From positions 1 through 61,960 of the forward strand of contig NZ_BSTL01000041.1 in assembly GCF_030269485.1 (NCBI RefSeq): 61,960 nt of DNA, read 5' to 3'. Below are positions 18,701 through 26,399 of this stretch, in pieces. The notes under the pieces were generated by a model. It did not search any database. It worked only from the letters and a program-made list of their open reading frames with translations, and was not told the origin of the DNA. A program made the position numbers and the translations under genes. Origin of the DNA: Actinoplanes sp. NBRC 103695. Its GTDB lineage: Bacteria > Actinomycetota > Actinomycetes > Mycobacteriales > Micromonosporaceae. The first letter of the stretch is position 1, and each line of letters begins with the position of its first letter.

Positions 18701-19594
18701 ACCCGACGACGCCGACTTGGCCACGCTCTCAAGATCAGGCAGGTCACCGGTGACGGCAGCACCGCCGAACTCGCCCAGAACCTCACCGGCCGCGCCCCGC
18801 AGGATGCCGTGCCGGCCGTGCCCGGCGCCGACATGCGCGCCGCCGGAAGCGAACCCGCCACCGAACCCGGCCGCGGTCGAAAGCCCCAGGTCAGCAACGT
18901 CAACCCCGGCACGGCGCCCGGTGGTGTTCTGATACCCCTGGATCAGCGCGTTGGTCGCGAACTCCTCGCGAGCCTCGTCCAAGCCTTCGTGCAGCGCCCC
19001 GCGGGCCAGCGCCATCCGCCCGGCCCGGGTCGACAGTTGCTTGACGGCCCGGGAACCGGCCTGGCGCAACGCCTTCCGGCTGAGCTGTTCGACCAGGCGG
19101 CGGAAGATCTGCTGGATGATCAGCCGGGTGGCCGCGATCAGGCCGCCCGCCGCCGGCGATGCCGCGCCGAGGGTCGCGGCGACCGCTACCGCCATGCCGA
19201 TCAGCTCGATGACGAAGAGGCCGAGCTCGATCCACGCCTCGATCTTGGCGCCCTCGATGTCGCAGCCGCACTCCTCGACCATTTTGCCGAGTTCTTCCGC
19301 CACCTCGATCAGAGATTCCAGGGGTACGCCCTGCCAGGCCCCCTCGAAGGCGTCGGCGCCCGCCCCGGAGTAGCCGCCCAGGATCCGACCGGCCGCGGCG
19401 TCCGCGTCCGCGGAGGGGGCGGCGAGCGATTCCGCCAACAAGAACCAGCGGTCGGCGACGTCCCAGGTGGTGGCCTCGTTGCCGTCGGGCCAGTCGAAGC
19501 CGACCACCCATTCGAGCGCCTCGTACGCCCAGCCGGGCAGGTCCCACGGGCTGAACTCGAGCGGATGCGGGATCGGGCTCGGCAGCACGCTCAC
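15779..19594 (-). CDS. Polymorphic toxin: WXG-like N-terminus, Tox-PL papain-like domain and RelA/SpoT-like tip
   Basis: 1271 residues. (1) Residues 1-300: a helical trafficking domain of the CpnT/WXG type (GYSGAGADAFEGAWQG) with hydrophobic helices near 125-175. (2) About 330-620: a Pro/Ser linker. (3) About 630-720: a helical segment. (4) About 800-960: papain-like toxin domain (Tox-PL, glutamine deamidase/peptidase fold) with Cys824 (INCVDGV), His924 (DAHAWAAVN) and Asp939 (LFLDPQ). (5) About 1055-1190: a RelA/SpoT-like synthetase with R1064-x-K1066-x3-S1070, Asp1095 (KDRVRF), Glu1155 in EIQF, and THKYYE. Asp and Glu are 60 residues apart, close to the spacing known in Rel enzymes. A (p)ppGpp or (p)ppApp-making toxin is inferred. 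The Tox-PL domain could be a second effector or a releasing protease. Confidence 0.75.
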   Translation of the reverse strand: MSVLPSPIPHPLEFSPWDLPGWAYEALEWVVGFDWPDGNEATTWDVADRWFLLAESLAAPSADADAAAGRILGGYSGAGADAFEGAWQGVPLESLIEVAEELGKMVEECGCDIEGAKIEAWIELGLFVIELIGMAVAVAATLGAASPAAGGLIAATRLIIQQIFRRLVEQLSRKALRQAGSRAVKQLSTRAGRMALARGALHEGLDEAREEFATNALIQGYQNTTGRRAGVDVADLGLSTAAGFGGGFASGGAHVGAGHGRHGILRGAAGEVLGEFGGAAVTGDLPDLESVAKSASSGGVGSALSGEVGSALSGPSTPDISGLKIPSAGVDPSPLSVAGLSSPVSADFPAAPDSSGSSSPGHTGPTPHSTGSDPGGLGALDPDPSSAASKPTSDLAASGRSDIPTISGAAEDHGAGSSLASSSPAGNPSADPASRPAISGIQPSPSPSATAPSAAIPSAQSPIAPAGLPTPGPSTAEPSGSRPGPHPIPDPGQAPRNDQPQPGAAPPPSRPAPPPSASLDAPPADTAPPRARPHPDTTPAVRPSPPFDATSTVRPPPPSPPSPPSPPSPPPPPPSPDAPPRSRTSPPVSPPSHEGSSDLDLIAAALGPGAPAAPPRERTSTRPPQDQQQIDAYVGYLRDSRRSFEADRRERDARALHDESEGWATSAGRLTREAADARVQGFTMRADQLRASARTATSRSETLSAQATLVASGDARPPRTRVEFEAWTRLNDDVGALTTGGVDTDSRSRVTDDDIPAPVERSRRYDMPGGLRRPLAVHQKELERAVPKDHNNRPLRRPDPREGRWFGLANDGGPEADATRGINCVDGVLSLFDTYVHGRPRVSAPRTFDSYAVGDPMRPLGPETAGRSRIEDTIQGGFVDLTPPGPPTGQTVDRALKNLSHQLLSLEHGAFAFIITQSSGGDAHAWAAVNHGGTVLFLDPQTRRISEDIPLYTHTGFPGPSNVVSVSALLTNPEGEYSTIPSHLSPRTSNAPDPEGWPFFDRARAAERRALQSLPETVRATLQSDNVTCQGVADRTLSELRTIVSDLNPDGNSEGPRLFGTEHRVKTPESIARTIAPDVRAGSIDIPQTLGGMKDRVRFTVQLSEANYVESLTDVLDLLHERGYEVTRKVSFWGPGGRHNGLNVSVTDRTGMKIEIQFPTESSRKINGRTHKYYETIRQKDFDIAKKVRAFLKMVAINKRAGMNDRQPPGVESIQVDKTVDSSFAEWLKDIPDQWELYNAKLASKGKTFDSVLSRYGLDWSDLSAQGGRID

Positions 19595-19923
19595 GCAGGG
19601 TCCTCGTACGCCCGGGTCACCCGTACCGAAGCCTGGAGATCTGTGGTCTGTGCCTCGGCGACGACGGCCTGGACCTGCTCGCCCAGCGCTCGCACCTGCC
19701 TGGCCATGGCCTCGAAGGCCGCCAGGACCTGCTGTTCGGCGGGGCGGTAGCCGTTGTCGAAGGCGCGACCGATCTCGTCGCCGCCCCAGGGCCGCGCGGC
19801 CGTGGCCGGCACCAGCGTCGTCCGAGTGTCGGCGAGGAGGTCGCCGAGGGCCTGACCGGCGGCGAACAGTGCCTGCCCGCCCGCGGCGACCGCCGGCCCG
19901 TCGAGCGAAACATGATCAGACAT
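19591..19923 (-). CDS. WXG100-like secretion partner
   Basis: A 110-residue helical protein with a W-G turn in the middle (RPWGGDEIGRAF, about residues 44-55) and Ala/Gln-rich helices on both sides, as in ESX/type VII partner proteins. It overlaps the toxin start by 4 bp and the upstream YbaB-like gene by 8 bp. The context suggests that it forms a complex with, or escorts, the toxin N-terminus. The exact subfamily is not certain. Confidence 0.65.
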   Translation of the reverse strand: MSDHVSLDGPAVAAGGQALFAAGQALGDLLADTRTTLVPATAARPWGGDEIGRAFDNGYRPAEQQVLAAFEAMARQVRALGEQVQAVVAEAQTTDLQASVRVTRAYEDPA

Positions 19924-20287
19924 CGGGGTCCCGCAGCAGCGTTTCGAGGTCGCCGTCCTTCATGTACCGCATCGCCCGGGAGGAGGACGGCAGGTAGCCG
20001 GCCATCAGGTCGCGCACCTGTTCCTGCGCCCGCGTCGTCGCCGCCTGCACGGTCGAGACAATGATCGACGCCGATGGCGACTTGCGCAGAGCCAGGTCGA
20101 CGAGGTGGCCGCGCGCATCGACGGTCGCCGTCACGGTGCCGTCCCGCGAGGTGGCGGTCACGCGCAGCGCCGCCATCTGTTTCTGCAGGTCACCGAGGCC
20201 GGAGCGCAGTCGCTGCACCTGCCCGGCGACCTCGTCGAAGCGCGCCCGCAACGCTTGATTGACGTCGCGGTCAGCGGTGTCCGCCAC
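19916..20287 (-). CDS. YbaB/EbfC-like protein of the toxin operon
   Basis: The 123-residue protein has a helix-strand-helix layout (LRSGLGDLQKQMAALRVTA, GTVTATVDARGHLVDLAL) of the YbaB/EbfC family. The founding members are nucleoid-associated; actinobacterial copies beside WXG100 genes belong to type VII toxin cassettes and their role is not settled. It is the first gene of the four-gene operon, and all junctions overlap. The 108-bp gap before the divergent deaminase fusion holds the promoters. Confidence 0.65.
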   Translation of the reverse strand: MADTADRDVNQALRARFDEVAGQVQRLRSGLGDLQKQMAALRVTATSRDGTVTATVDARGHLVDLALRKSPSASIIVSTVQAATTRAQEQVRDLMAGYLPSSSRAMRYMKDGDLETLLRDPDV

Positions 20288-20395
20288 CCCGGCCCTCCCC
20301 TGCCGCTTGCGAAGTCAGGGTTCGCACAGTACCGCCCAGCGCAACCTTGCGTGGTCCGGTAATTTCACTGCGCGAACGTCGCCGGGAGGAGCTCC

Positions 20396-21616
20396 ATGAT
20401 CACGTTGGCTGAGGCCGAGGAGATCGCCGCCGGCTGGGCGCGGCTCGAGACCGAGAGGCGGGGGTACGAGTGCGCGCCGGTCGTGTCCGAATTCGATCTC
20501 GGGTACGTGGTGTGGACCCGTCACCCGGACGCGGTGACGCCGGAGCCGGGTGACGGCGGACGTACCGTGATCGACCGCGACTCGGGGCTGGTCACGACCT
20601 GGCCGGCGGTGCCCGTGGAGACGCTGGCCGAGCTGTACCGCGAGCAGCATCCGGCGCTGTCCGCCCGGCGCCGCACGGTCGACCCGTCGGTGGAACTGCT
20701 GCGCGGGGTGCGTCGCCTGCACAGCCCGACCACGGCCGCGCACCTGACCGTGGACGGCCGCGTGTTCCGGGCCCGCGGCGCCAAGGGCGACCAGGAGATC
20801 CGCCACCATCCGCTGATCGAGGGCATGTTCCGGGCCGCGGCGCCGCACGGCGAGCTGGTGCGCGGCTGTGAGCGGCACGCCGAGCTGATCGTGCTGTCCG
20901 ACGCGCTGCACGCGGCGGAGGACGCGAGCGACGAGCAGCTCACCCTGGAGACCGCGCGCGAGGTTCTGCGGGGGTCGCTCTTCGAGGCGTTCCGGGTACG
21001 CGAGCAGGGCGATCCGTCGGCCGGCGCCCGGGCGGTGCCCTGTGACACCTGCGCGACCGGGCTGGCCGGGTTCGGCGTCACCTCGTGGGAGGACGTGCCG
21101 GTGTGGGGCCCGCCCTGGTACGACGCGGAACCCGCCGAGCCGGACCGCTTCCCGGACGAGGTGGCACGCCGGCTGGCCGGATGCGGGTGGAAGCCGCTGA
21201 TCGGGCAGGTCGGCCGGGAGGCGCTGGCCGATCAGAAGATCGCGTTGGCCGAGCAGCACGGGCATCGCGGCTTCCCGGAGGCGCGGCGGCTGCTCGTGGA
21301 CTTCCCGGTGATGGTGGCCAAGCGGCGGATGCCCGGCGTACGGCATCGGGTGCGGCTGTTCCAGTTCGACATGCGGATCGCGGTGCACACCGCGACCGTG
21401 CTGGCCGATTTCGCCGAGGTGATCGGGGCGGCGCTGTTCCCGTTCGCGACCGAGGAGGACGGCGACTCGATCGTGGCCGTGGACGAGCGCGGCCGGGTCT
21501 TCGCCCTGGACCAGGGCGGCGAGTGGCTGATCGGGGAAACCATCGACGAGGCGATGACGGATCTCGTGATGGGCGACGGCCCCGCGGCCCGGGTCCAGGA
21601 CGACGGCACGTGGTGA
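20396..21616 (+). CDS. YrhB/Imm35-YwqJ deaminase-SUKH-3 fusion protein
   Basis: 406 residues in three parts. Residues 1-90 resemble the YrhB/Imm35 immunity fold (GGRTVIDRDSGLVTTWPAVP). Residues 100-235 look like a YwqJ-type deaminase: CERHAE gives His161 and Glu163, and PCDTC gives Cys216 and Cys219, so the zinc site and proton shuttle are complete. Residues 245-400 match the SUKH-3 immunity type (GFPEARRLLVDFPV, EDGDSIVAVDERGRVFAL). The ATG follows GGGAGGAG. It is divergent from the toxin operon. A deaminase between two immunity-type domains could be a self-restrained toxin or a pure immunity/sensor protein. Confidence 0.7.
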   Translation: MITLAEAEEIAAGWARLETERRGYECAPVVSEFDLGYVVWTRHPDAVTPEPGDGGRTVIDRDSGLVTTWPAVPVETLAELYREQHPALSARRRTVDPSVELLRGVRRLHSPTTAAHLTVDGRVFRARGAKGDQEIRHHPLIEGMFRAAAPHGELVRGCERHAELIVLSDALHAAEDASDEQLTLETAREVLRGSLFEAFRVREQGDPSAGARAVPCDTCATGLAGFGVTSWEDVPVWGPPWYDAEPAEPDRFPDEVARRLAGCGWKPLIGQVGREALADQKIALAEQHGHRGFPEARRLLVDFPVMVAKRRMPGVRHRVRLFQFDMRIAVHTATVLADFAEVIGAALFPFATEEDGDSIVAVDERGRVFALDQGGEWLIGETIDEAMTDLVMGDGPAARVQDDGTW

Positions 21617-21625
21617 ACAGAAAGG

Positions 21626-22072
21626 TCAGTCGAAGAGCTCGCCGAGGAAACCCTTGCGACGCTTGTAGTGGCCGTGGTGACCGCGCTGGCGGTAGTGCCC
21701 GTGGTGACCGCCGTGTGCCGCGTGGCCGTAGGCGGGCTGGCCGTAGGCCGGCTGACCGTAACCGGGCTGGCCGTAACCGGGCTGACCGTAGGCGGGCTGG
21801 CCGTGCGGCGGCGGGGGCGGCGGGGCCGCGTATCCACCACCGGGCGGCGGGGGCGGCGGGCTGTACGCACCGCCCGGGGCCGGCTGCTGCGGGCGGGGCG
21901 GGGCGGCCGGGCCGGCGTTCTTCTGCTGCCAGTTCGCCTCGGCCTCGAAGAGTTTCTCCAGCTCGCCGCGGTCCAGGAAGATGCCGCGGCACTCCGTGCA
22001 CTGGTCGATGGTGACGCCGCTGCGCTCGTAGTTGCGCATATCACCGTGACACTTGGGGCAGGTCATCTGCAT
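21626..22072 (-). CDS. TFIIB-type zinc-ribbon protein
   Basis: 148 residues. Residues 1-45 form a zinc ribbon with CPKC and CTEC pairs (CPKCHGDMRNYERSG, QCTECRGIFLDRGELEKL), matching the zf-TFIIB family. A Pro-rich stretch and a run of GQPAYGQPG repeats follow, then a His-rich tail (HAAHGGHHGHY) that could bind metal. Its ATG directly follows the TGA of the upstream membrane gene with no spacer, so the pair is cotranscribed. The role is unknown. Confidence 0.8.
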   Translation of the reverse strand: MQMTCPKCHGDMRNYERSGVTIDQCTECRGIFLDRGELEKLFEAEANWQQKNAGPAAPPRPQQPAPGGAYSPPPPPPGGGYAAPPPPPPHGQPAYGQPGYGQPGYGQPAYGQPAYGHAAHGGHHGHYRQRGHHGHYKRRKGFLGELFD

Positions 22073-23290
22073 TCACTGACGGTACAAGGCCGCGTCACCT
22101 CGCGGGGCGGTTGCACCTGTGGGTCTGCTGAGTGCCGCCGCCCAGACGAGGAACGCGATCGGGTAGAGCAGATAGCCGAAACGCGTGGTGGGCATGAGGA
22201 GGATCGCGACCAGCAGGCCGTACCCGCAGAAGAGCGCCGCCGACGCGGCCGTGCGTGGCGGACGCCGCAGGAGCAGCGCGGCGATCGCGAGTCCGGCGAG
22301 AACCAGCAGGGCCGACGCGACGTATCGGCCGCCGGGAACCGAGGACGCGATCAGGTAGCCGGGGAACGGCGACTGCGCGGGGCTGGCCACCAGGCCGTGG
22401 CCGAGCGGGAAGCGGATCACGTTCTCCACGAAGGCGTCCGCGTCGGTGAGCAGCGGCGGGATCAGGACCAGCACCGGCAGACCGATCGCGCCGGGCAGGA
22501 AGCGACGCCACCGTCCGGTCACGACGGCCAGTACCGCCAGCACGATCACGACCGGGAACGCGAACAGCTTGAGCGCCGCCGCCGCACCGACGGCGAGGCC
22601 CGCCGCGCCCGGCCGGTCCCGTGCGCAGAAGGCGATCGCGAGCAGGCAGAGGGCGAGTACCGGCAGGTCGTCGCCGCCGGTGGCGAGCGTCAGCGCGCAC
22701 ACCGGGAAGATCGTCGCCGCCTGGACGGCGCGCACAACGCGGTCCGAGGGCGCGGCCAGCGACGCGGCCCACGCCACGGCGGCGACCGTGACCACGGCGA
22801 ACCACACGCGGGAGTCCGTGTACCAGTGCTCGCCGAGCCAGGCGCGGGGCAGCCCGAAGACGGCCATCCCCGGCTGGTAGGGGTGATAGGCATCCAGCTG
22901 ATCTTGAGCGGGGAGCGCCGCGATGCCGGCCCGGCCGAGGTACGGCGAGCCGGTCGACGCCAGGCCACGGCCCATCTCCTCGACGACGGAGACTTCTTCC
23001 TGCGCGCGGTCGAGGCGCCCGCCCGCGCGCTGCACCGCCTGGATGATCAACGGCAGCAAGGAGACCGCCGCGAAGGTCGCCCAGGTGAGCAGCAGGCGGT
23101 TGACGAACGGCGTGACGAGCAGCGCGGCCAGGTAACCCCAGGCCGCCACCGATCCCCAGGCCCGATGCGGCAACAGGGTCGAACTCAACGCCGTGATCAG
23201 GGCGAACAGCCCGGCCAGGCCGTAGAGGGCCGCGTCCAGGGCCCGCCCGCCCGCGGCCTCGTCGGCACGGGTGAGCAGTCGGGCGATCAC
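22073..23290 (-). CDS. GT87-like polytopic membrane protein
   Basis: 405 residues with about ten hydrophobic segments and a loop AYHPYQPGMAVFGLPRAW after the early helices, similar in plan to actinobacterial GT-C/GT87 proteins. The GTG at 23290 overlaps a possible 18-codon open frame from the GGDEF-EAL gene side as GTGA. The gene ends directly at the start of the zinc-ribbon gene. The substrate is unknown. Confidence 0.65.
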   Translation of the reverse strand: MIARLLTRADEAAGGRALDAALYGLAGLFALITALSSTLLPHRAWGSVAAWGYLAALLVTPFVNRLLLTWATFAAVSLLPLIIQAVQRAGGRLDRAQEEVSVVEEMGRGLASTGSPYLGRAGIAALPAQDQLDAYHPYQPGMAVFGLPRAWLGEHWYTDSRVWFAVVTVAAVAWAASLAAPSDRVVRAVQAATIFPVCALTLATGGDDLPVLALCLLAIAFCARDRPGAAGLAVGAAAALKLFAFPVVIVLAVLAVVTGRWRRFLPGAIGLPVLVLIPPLLTDADAFVENVIRFPLGHGLVASPAQSPFPGYLIASSVPGGRYVASALLVLAGLAIAALLLRRPPRTAASAALFCGYGLLVAILLMPTTRFGYLLYPIAFLVWAAALSRPTGATAPRGDAALYRQ

Positions 23291-23343
23291 GCCGCCGCCT
23301 CGCCGGCGCTGATGAGCGAAGGCGGGCGCAGTCGGGCGATCAC
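23287..23343 (-). CDS. Possible 18-codon coupling peptide
   Basis: A GTG at 23343 overlaps the TGA of the GGDEF-EAL gene as GTGA; the frame VIARLRPPSLISAGEAAA ends in a TGA that overlaps the next GTG (23290) in the same way. The first 18 bases repeat those of the downstream gene (23328-23345 and 23275-23292). It may be a duplication relic or a translational-coupling peptide; there is no direct evidence of expression. Confidence 0.25.
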   Translation of the reverse strand: MIARLRPPSLISAGEAAA

Positions 23344-25874
23344 GCGGGCAAGTGTGGCAGAGACGACCGGTGCGGGCCCGGAGGCCTGCGGCGCGGCAAC
23401 CGGATCACCGACCCGGCGTCGTGCAGGGCGCCGGCCAGCACGCCCGGCCGGCCGCCGGTGCCACGCTGGAGCGCGGCGAGCATCCGGCCGGCCCGCATCG
23501 GGCGGGCGAAGAGGTGTCCCTGGCCGGCGATGCAGCCGAGCTCCCAGAGCGCGGCCCGTTGCGGTTCGCTCTCCACGCCGTCGGCGATCACCGTCAGGTG
23601 CAGGCTACGAGCCAGGTCCACGGTGGACCGGATCACCGCCGCCGCCTCGTCGGAGGTCTCCACCGCGCTGACGAACTCGCGCCCGATCTTCAACTGGTGC
23701 ACGGGAATCCGGGACAGCACGGACAGCGGTGACACGCCCGCGCCGAAGTCGTCCAGCACCAGGCGTACGCCCGCATCGCGCAACTCGGCGAGCGCCCGCG
23801 CGACCACCTCGAGCTGACTGATGGTCAGCGTCTCGGCGAGTTCGAGCACCAGCCGGTCGGACGGCACCCCGTTGGCGCGGAGCTGGGCGCGCACCGCCTC
23901 GGGGAAGTCCGGGTCGAGCAGGCTGCGCGGCGAGACGTTGACCGCGACCGGCAGGTCGAAGCCGGCCTCCCGCCACGTCCCGGCCGCGGCCAGCGACTGG
24001 TTGAGGACCGCGTCGGCGAAGGCGGGCAGCTTGCCGGAACGCTCGATGGTCTCCAGGAACTGCATCGGGGTGAGGTCGCCGTGCTCGGGGTGGTGCCAGC
24101 GGGCGAGCGCCTCGGCTGCCACCACCTCGCCGCTGCCCAGGTCGACGATGGGCTGGAAGTCGACGAAGAACTCCAGTGACTCCAGCGCCCGGCGGACCTC
24201 GCCGCCGAGCATGAGCCGGCCGACGTCCGCGGTGTCGCGAGAGTGCGCGTAGTCGACCGTGCGCCGGCCGGAGCGTTTCGCCTGGTACATGGCCACGTCG
24301 GCGCGGCGGAGCAGCTCGGTGACGCCGCCCGAGCCGGGTGCCAGCGCGATGCCGCCGCACGCCTCGACGGTCAGCCGCATGCCGTCCACCTCGATGGTCT
24401 GCTCCAGCGCGGCGAGCAGCGTCTCGGCCCGGTGCTTGGCGATCGCGGGCGAGGGCAGGCCGGTGAGCAGCACCGCGAACTCGTCACCGCCGAGCCGGGC
24501 CACCAGGTCGTCCGGCCGGGCCGCGCTCTCCAGCCGGATCGCCACCTCGCGCAGCACCTGGTCACCGGCCGAGTGCCCGAGCGTGTCGTTGACCTCCTTG
24601 AAGTGGTTGAGGTCGATCAGCAGCAGCGCGAGCATGCCCTCCTCGGGGCGGTCCCGGAACATCCGGTCGGCCTGGTCGAGCAGCTCGCGGCGATTGGCCA
24701 GGCCGGTCAGCGGATCGTGCGCCGCGTCGTACGCGTGCTCGCGCGAGATCCGCTCCAGCTCGGCGTACGCGGTGGCGTTGCGGATCGCCGTGTAGAGCGC
24801 CGAGGCGAAGGTCTTCAGCTTGTACGTCTCCGAGGCGGTGAGGTCGACCGAGCGGTTGAGCCGCAGCCGCAGCTCGCCGACCGGGTTGCTCTCGTCGTGG
24901 CCGGCCAGTTGCCGGACGATCTCGGAGCCACCGCGGGGTGTTGCCTCGGCGGGCGGCCCGTCGTAGACCACGCCCGCCGTGGTGCCGCGGACCAGCCGCC
25001 GGGACTCGTCGACGAGTACCTCGATGTCCACCTCGTCGACCGAGAACAGCTGGGCGGACCGGGTCACCGCCGCCTCGAGCACCGCGGTGAGCTCGACCAC
25101 GTTGAGCTCGTCGGTGGTCTCGGCGAGACGCTGCCAGGACTGCCGTTCCTCGCGGTTGCGGATCTGCGCGGTCTGCCACAGGTGCACGCACACCACGATC
25201 GGAAGGACCAGCAGCAGGAGGCGGGCGTCGCCGCCCAGCGAGAGGATGCCGACCACCAGGGTGGCCACGACGTAGCGGGCGACCGTGCCGAGGACGCGCA
25301 TGTCCCACTCGGCGCGCAGCGAGTCCCACAGGCTGATCCGGGTGGCCAGCGCGATCACCGGGACGATCAGCGACTCGTCCACCAGCCACATGGCGAGGGC
25401 GGCCGCCGCGAGCGCGCTGAACTGGAGAGCCGGATGGTCGGTGTCGGGCGTCGTGGGAAAGAGCGAGTAGACCAGGCCGGCCGCGGTCGCCGCCAGCACG
25501 TCCTTGGCGACGCCGTACGCCGCTTTCTGCGGCGCGAGCCGGGTGGTGAACTTGGCGATCGACACCGCCGCGCAGGTGCACAAGACGACCCAGGCCGGTG
25601 ACAGCACGGCCAGCCCGACCAGCACGCCCACCTCGGGCCAGGAGATGCCGCGGGTGTGCGATCGAATGCGTGCCCGCCACTGGGTGCGGCTGCCGACCGC
25701 GATCGCGCCGATGATCCCGGCGGAGACGAGTGCGGAAGGTCGCCCGGCGGGTGCGGCCCAGGCCGCGATGAGCGCCGTCAGTAACGCGACCCCGCCCGCA
25801 ACGACGACGAAGCTGACCAGCAGCGAAAGCCGCTTGTCAGCTACGTCGTCGTTGAAGCTTGTTTCGCGGGTCAC
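23340..25874 (-). CDS. Membrane GGDEF-EAL cyclic-di-GMP protein
   Basis: GTG at 25874 follows GGAGGGGG, giving 844 residues; an in-frame start at 25952 lacks such a site. Residues 1-240 hold about seven membrane helices. A GAF-like region follows (SAQLFSVDEVDIEVLVDE). The diguanylate cyclase domain has an intact GGDEF (462-466, RLGGDEFAVLL); the phosphodiesterase domain has EAL (588-590, AAEALARWHHP). Both enzyme signatures look complete, so the protein may make and break c-di-GMP, with the balance set by the sensor part. It reads away from moaC across a 525-bp gap. Confidence 0.9.
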   Translation of the reverse strand: MTRETSFNDDVADKRLSLLVSFVVVAGGVALLTALIAAWAAPAGRPSALVSAGIIGAIAVGSRTQWRARIRSHTRGISWPEVGVLVGLAVLSPAWVVLCTCAAVSIAKFTTRLAPQKAAYGVAKDVLAATAAGLVYSLFPTTPDTDHPALQFSALAAAALAMWLVDESLIVPVIALATRISLWDSLRAEWDMRVLGTVARYVVATLVVGILSLGGDARLLLLVLPIVVCVHLWQTAQIRNREERQSWQRLAETTDELNVVELTAVLEAAVTRSAQLFSVDEVDIEVLVDESRRLVRGTTAGVVYDGPPAEATPRGGSEIVRQLAGHDESNPVGELRLRLNRSVDLTASETYKLKTFASALYTAIRNATAYAELERISREHAYDAAHDPLTGLANRRELLDQADRMFRDRPEEGMLALLLIDLNHFKEVNDTLGHSAGDQVLREVAIRLESAARPDDLVARLGGDEFAVLLTGLPSPAIAKHRAETLLAALEQTIEVDGMRLTVEACGGIALAPGSGGVTELLRRADVAMYQAKRSGRRTVDYAHSRDTADVGRLMLGGEVRRALESLEFFVDFQPIVDLGSGEVVAAEALARWHHPEHGDLTPMQFLETIERSGKLPAFADAVLNQSLAAAGTWREAGFDLPVAVNVSPRSLLDPDFPEAVRAQLRANGVPSDRLVLELAETLTISQLEVVARALAELRDAGVRLVLDDFGAGVSPLSVLSRIPVHQLKIGREFVSAVETSDEAAAVIRSTVDLARSLHLTVIADGVESEPQRAALWELGCIAGQGHLFARPMRAGRMLAALQRGTGGRPGVLAGALHDAGSVIRLPRRRPPGPHRSSLPHLPA

Positions 25875-26399
25875 GGGCCCCCTCCGCGCTGTGGATCGGA
25901 AGAGAGAACCCGATCCGTCAACAGCGTATTGCGGTAGGTGGCCTCTGCGCATCTACCTTCAGCCCCACTCAGAACCGCGCATGGCGCTTCTCCTAACCCC
26001 CTGGCGGTCCCGGCGAGCCTTCGCGAGCTCTGCCGGAACGCTTTGTATGTGACCGTGTCGCGACACACCGAACGTTATGGGAATAGCTGAGGCTTTGGTA
26101 GGCATTCATGTCGCTATGCGCAGAATGCGAGAATCCTTCGCTTGAGCGTCACAGAATGTTTTGAATCAAGAACCCACGGCAATGTAGAGGGTCGTTTTGG
26201 CCGTAGTACCCGAATAGCGGACAGTATTTTTCTGATAACCCAAAGGATTGACAATCAATATCGACTGATGTGTAGTTATCAGCGGAGCGGCACGCCGCTG
26301 ACCAGCGGAGAGGCGTCGAAATTCGCCGTAGAGGAATTGTGCGTCCTCCGCGCGGGATTTGCTAACCGGATACTGCCCGATGGGCGATAAACTCCCGTT
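25875..26399 (+). other. AT-rich intergenic region before moaC
   Basis: This 525-bp gap between the divergent GGDEF-EAL gene and moaC is clearly lower in GC than the window, mainly from 26070 to 26400. It holds a perfect 12-bp palindrome GTGTCGCGACAC (26055-26066), a TTGACA-N17-TGTAGT promoter-like pair (26248-26253 and 26271-26276), a 7-bp stem hairpin (26279-26285 with 26295-26301) and further pairing (26305-26310 with 26346-26351; 26312-26315 with 26324-26327). An 82-codon frame at 26142-26390 has no supporting feature. Confidence 0.5.
26388..26393 (+). promoter_or_regulatory. Leaderless -10 box of moaC
   Basis: TAAACT lies 6 nt before the ATG of moaC, matching the TANNNT-N6/7-start layout of leaderless actinobacterial transcripts. 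No Shine-Dalgarno precedes the ATG. Confidence 0.55.

Noticed and set aside
26142..26390. 82-codon frame before moaC
   Set aside because: No ribosome-binding site, no family features, and it lies in an AT-rich control region.
25875..26399. c-di-GMP or molybdenum cofactor riboswitch
   Set aside because: Looked for because of the GGDEF-EAL and moaC neighbours; the conserved core sequences of these riboswitches were not found.
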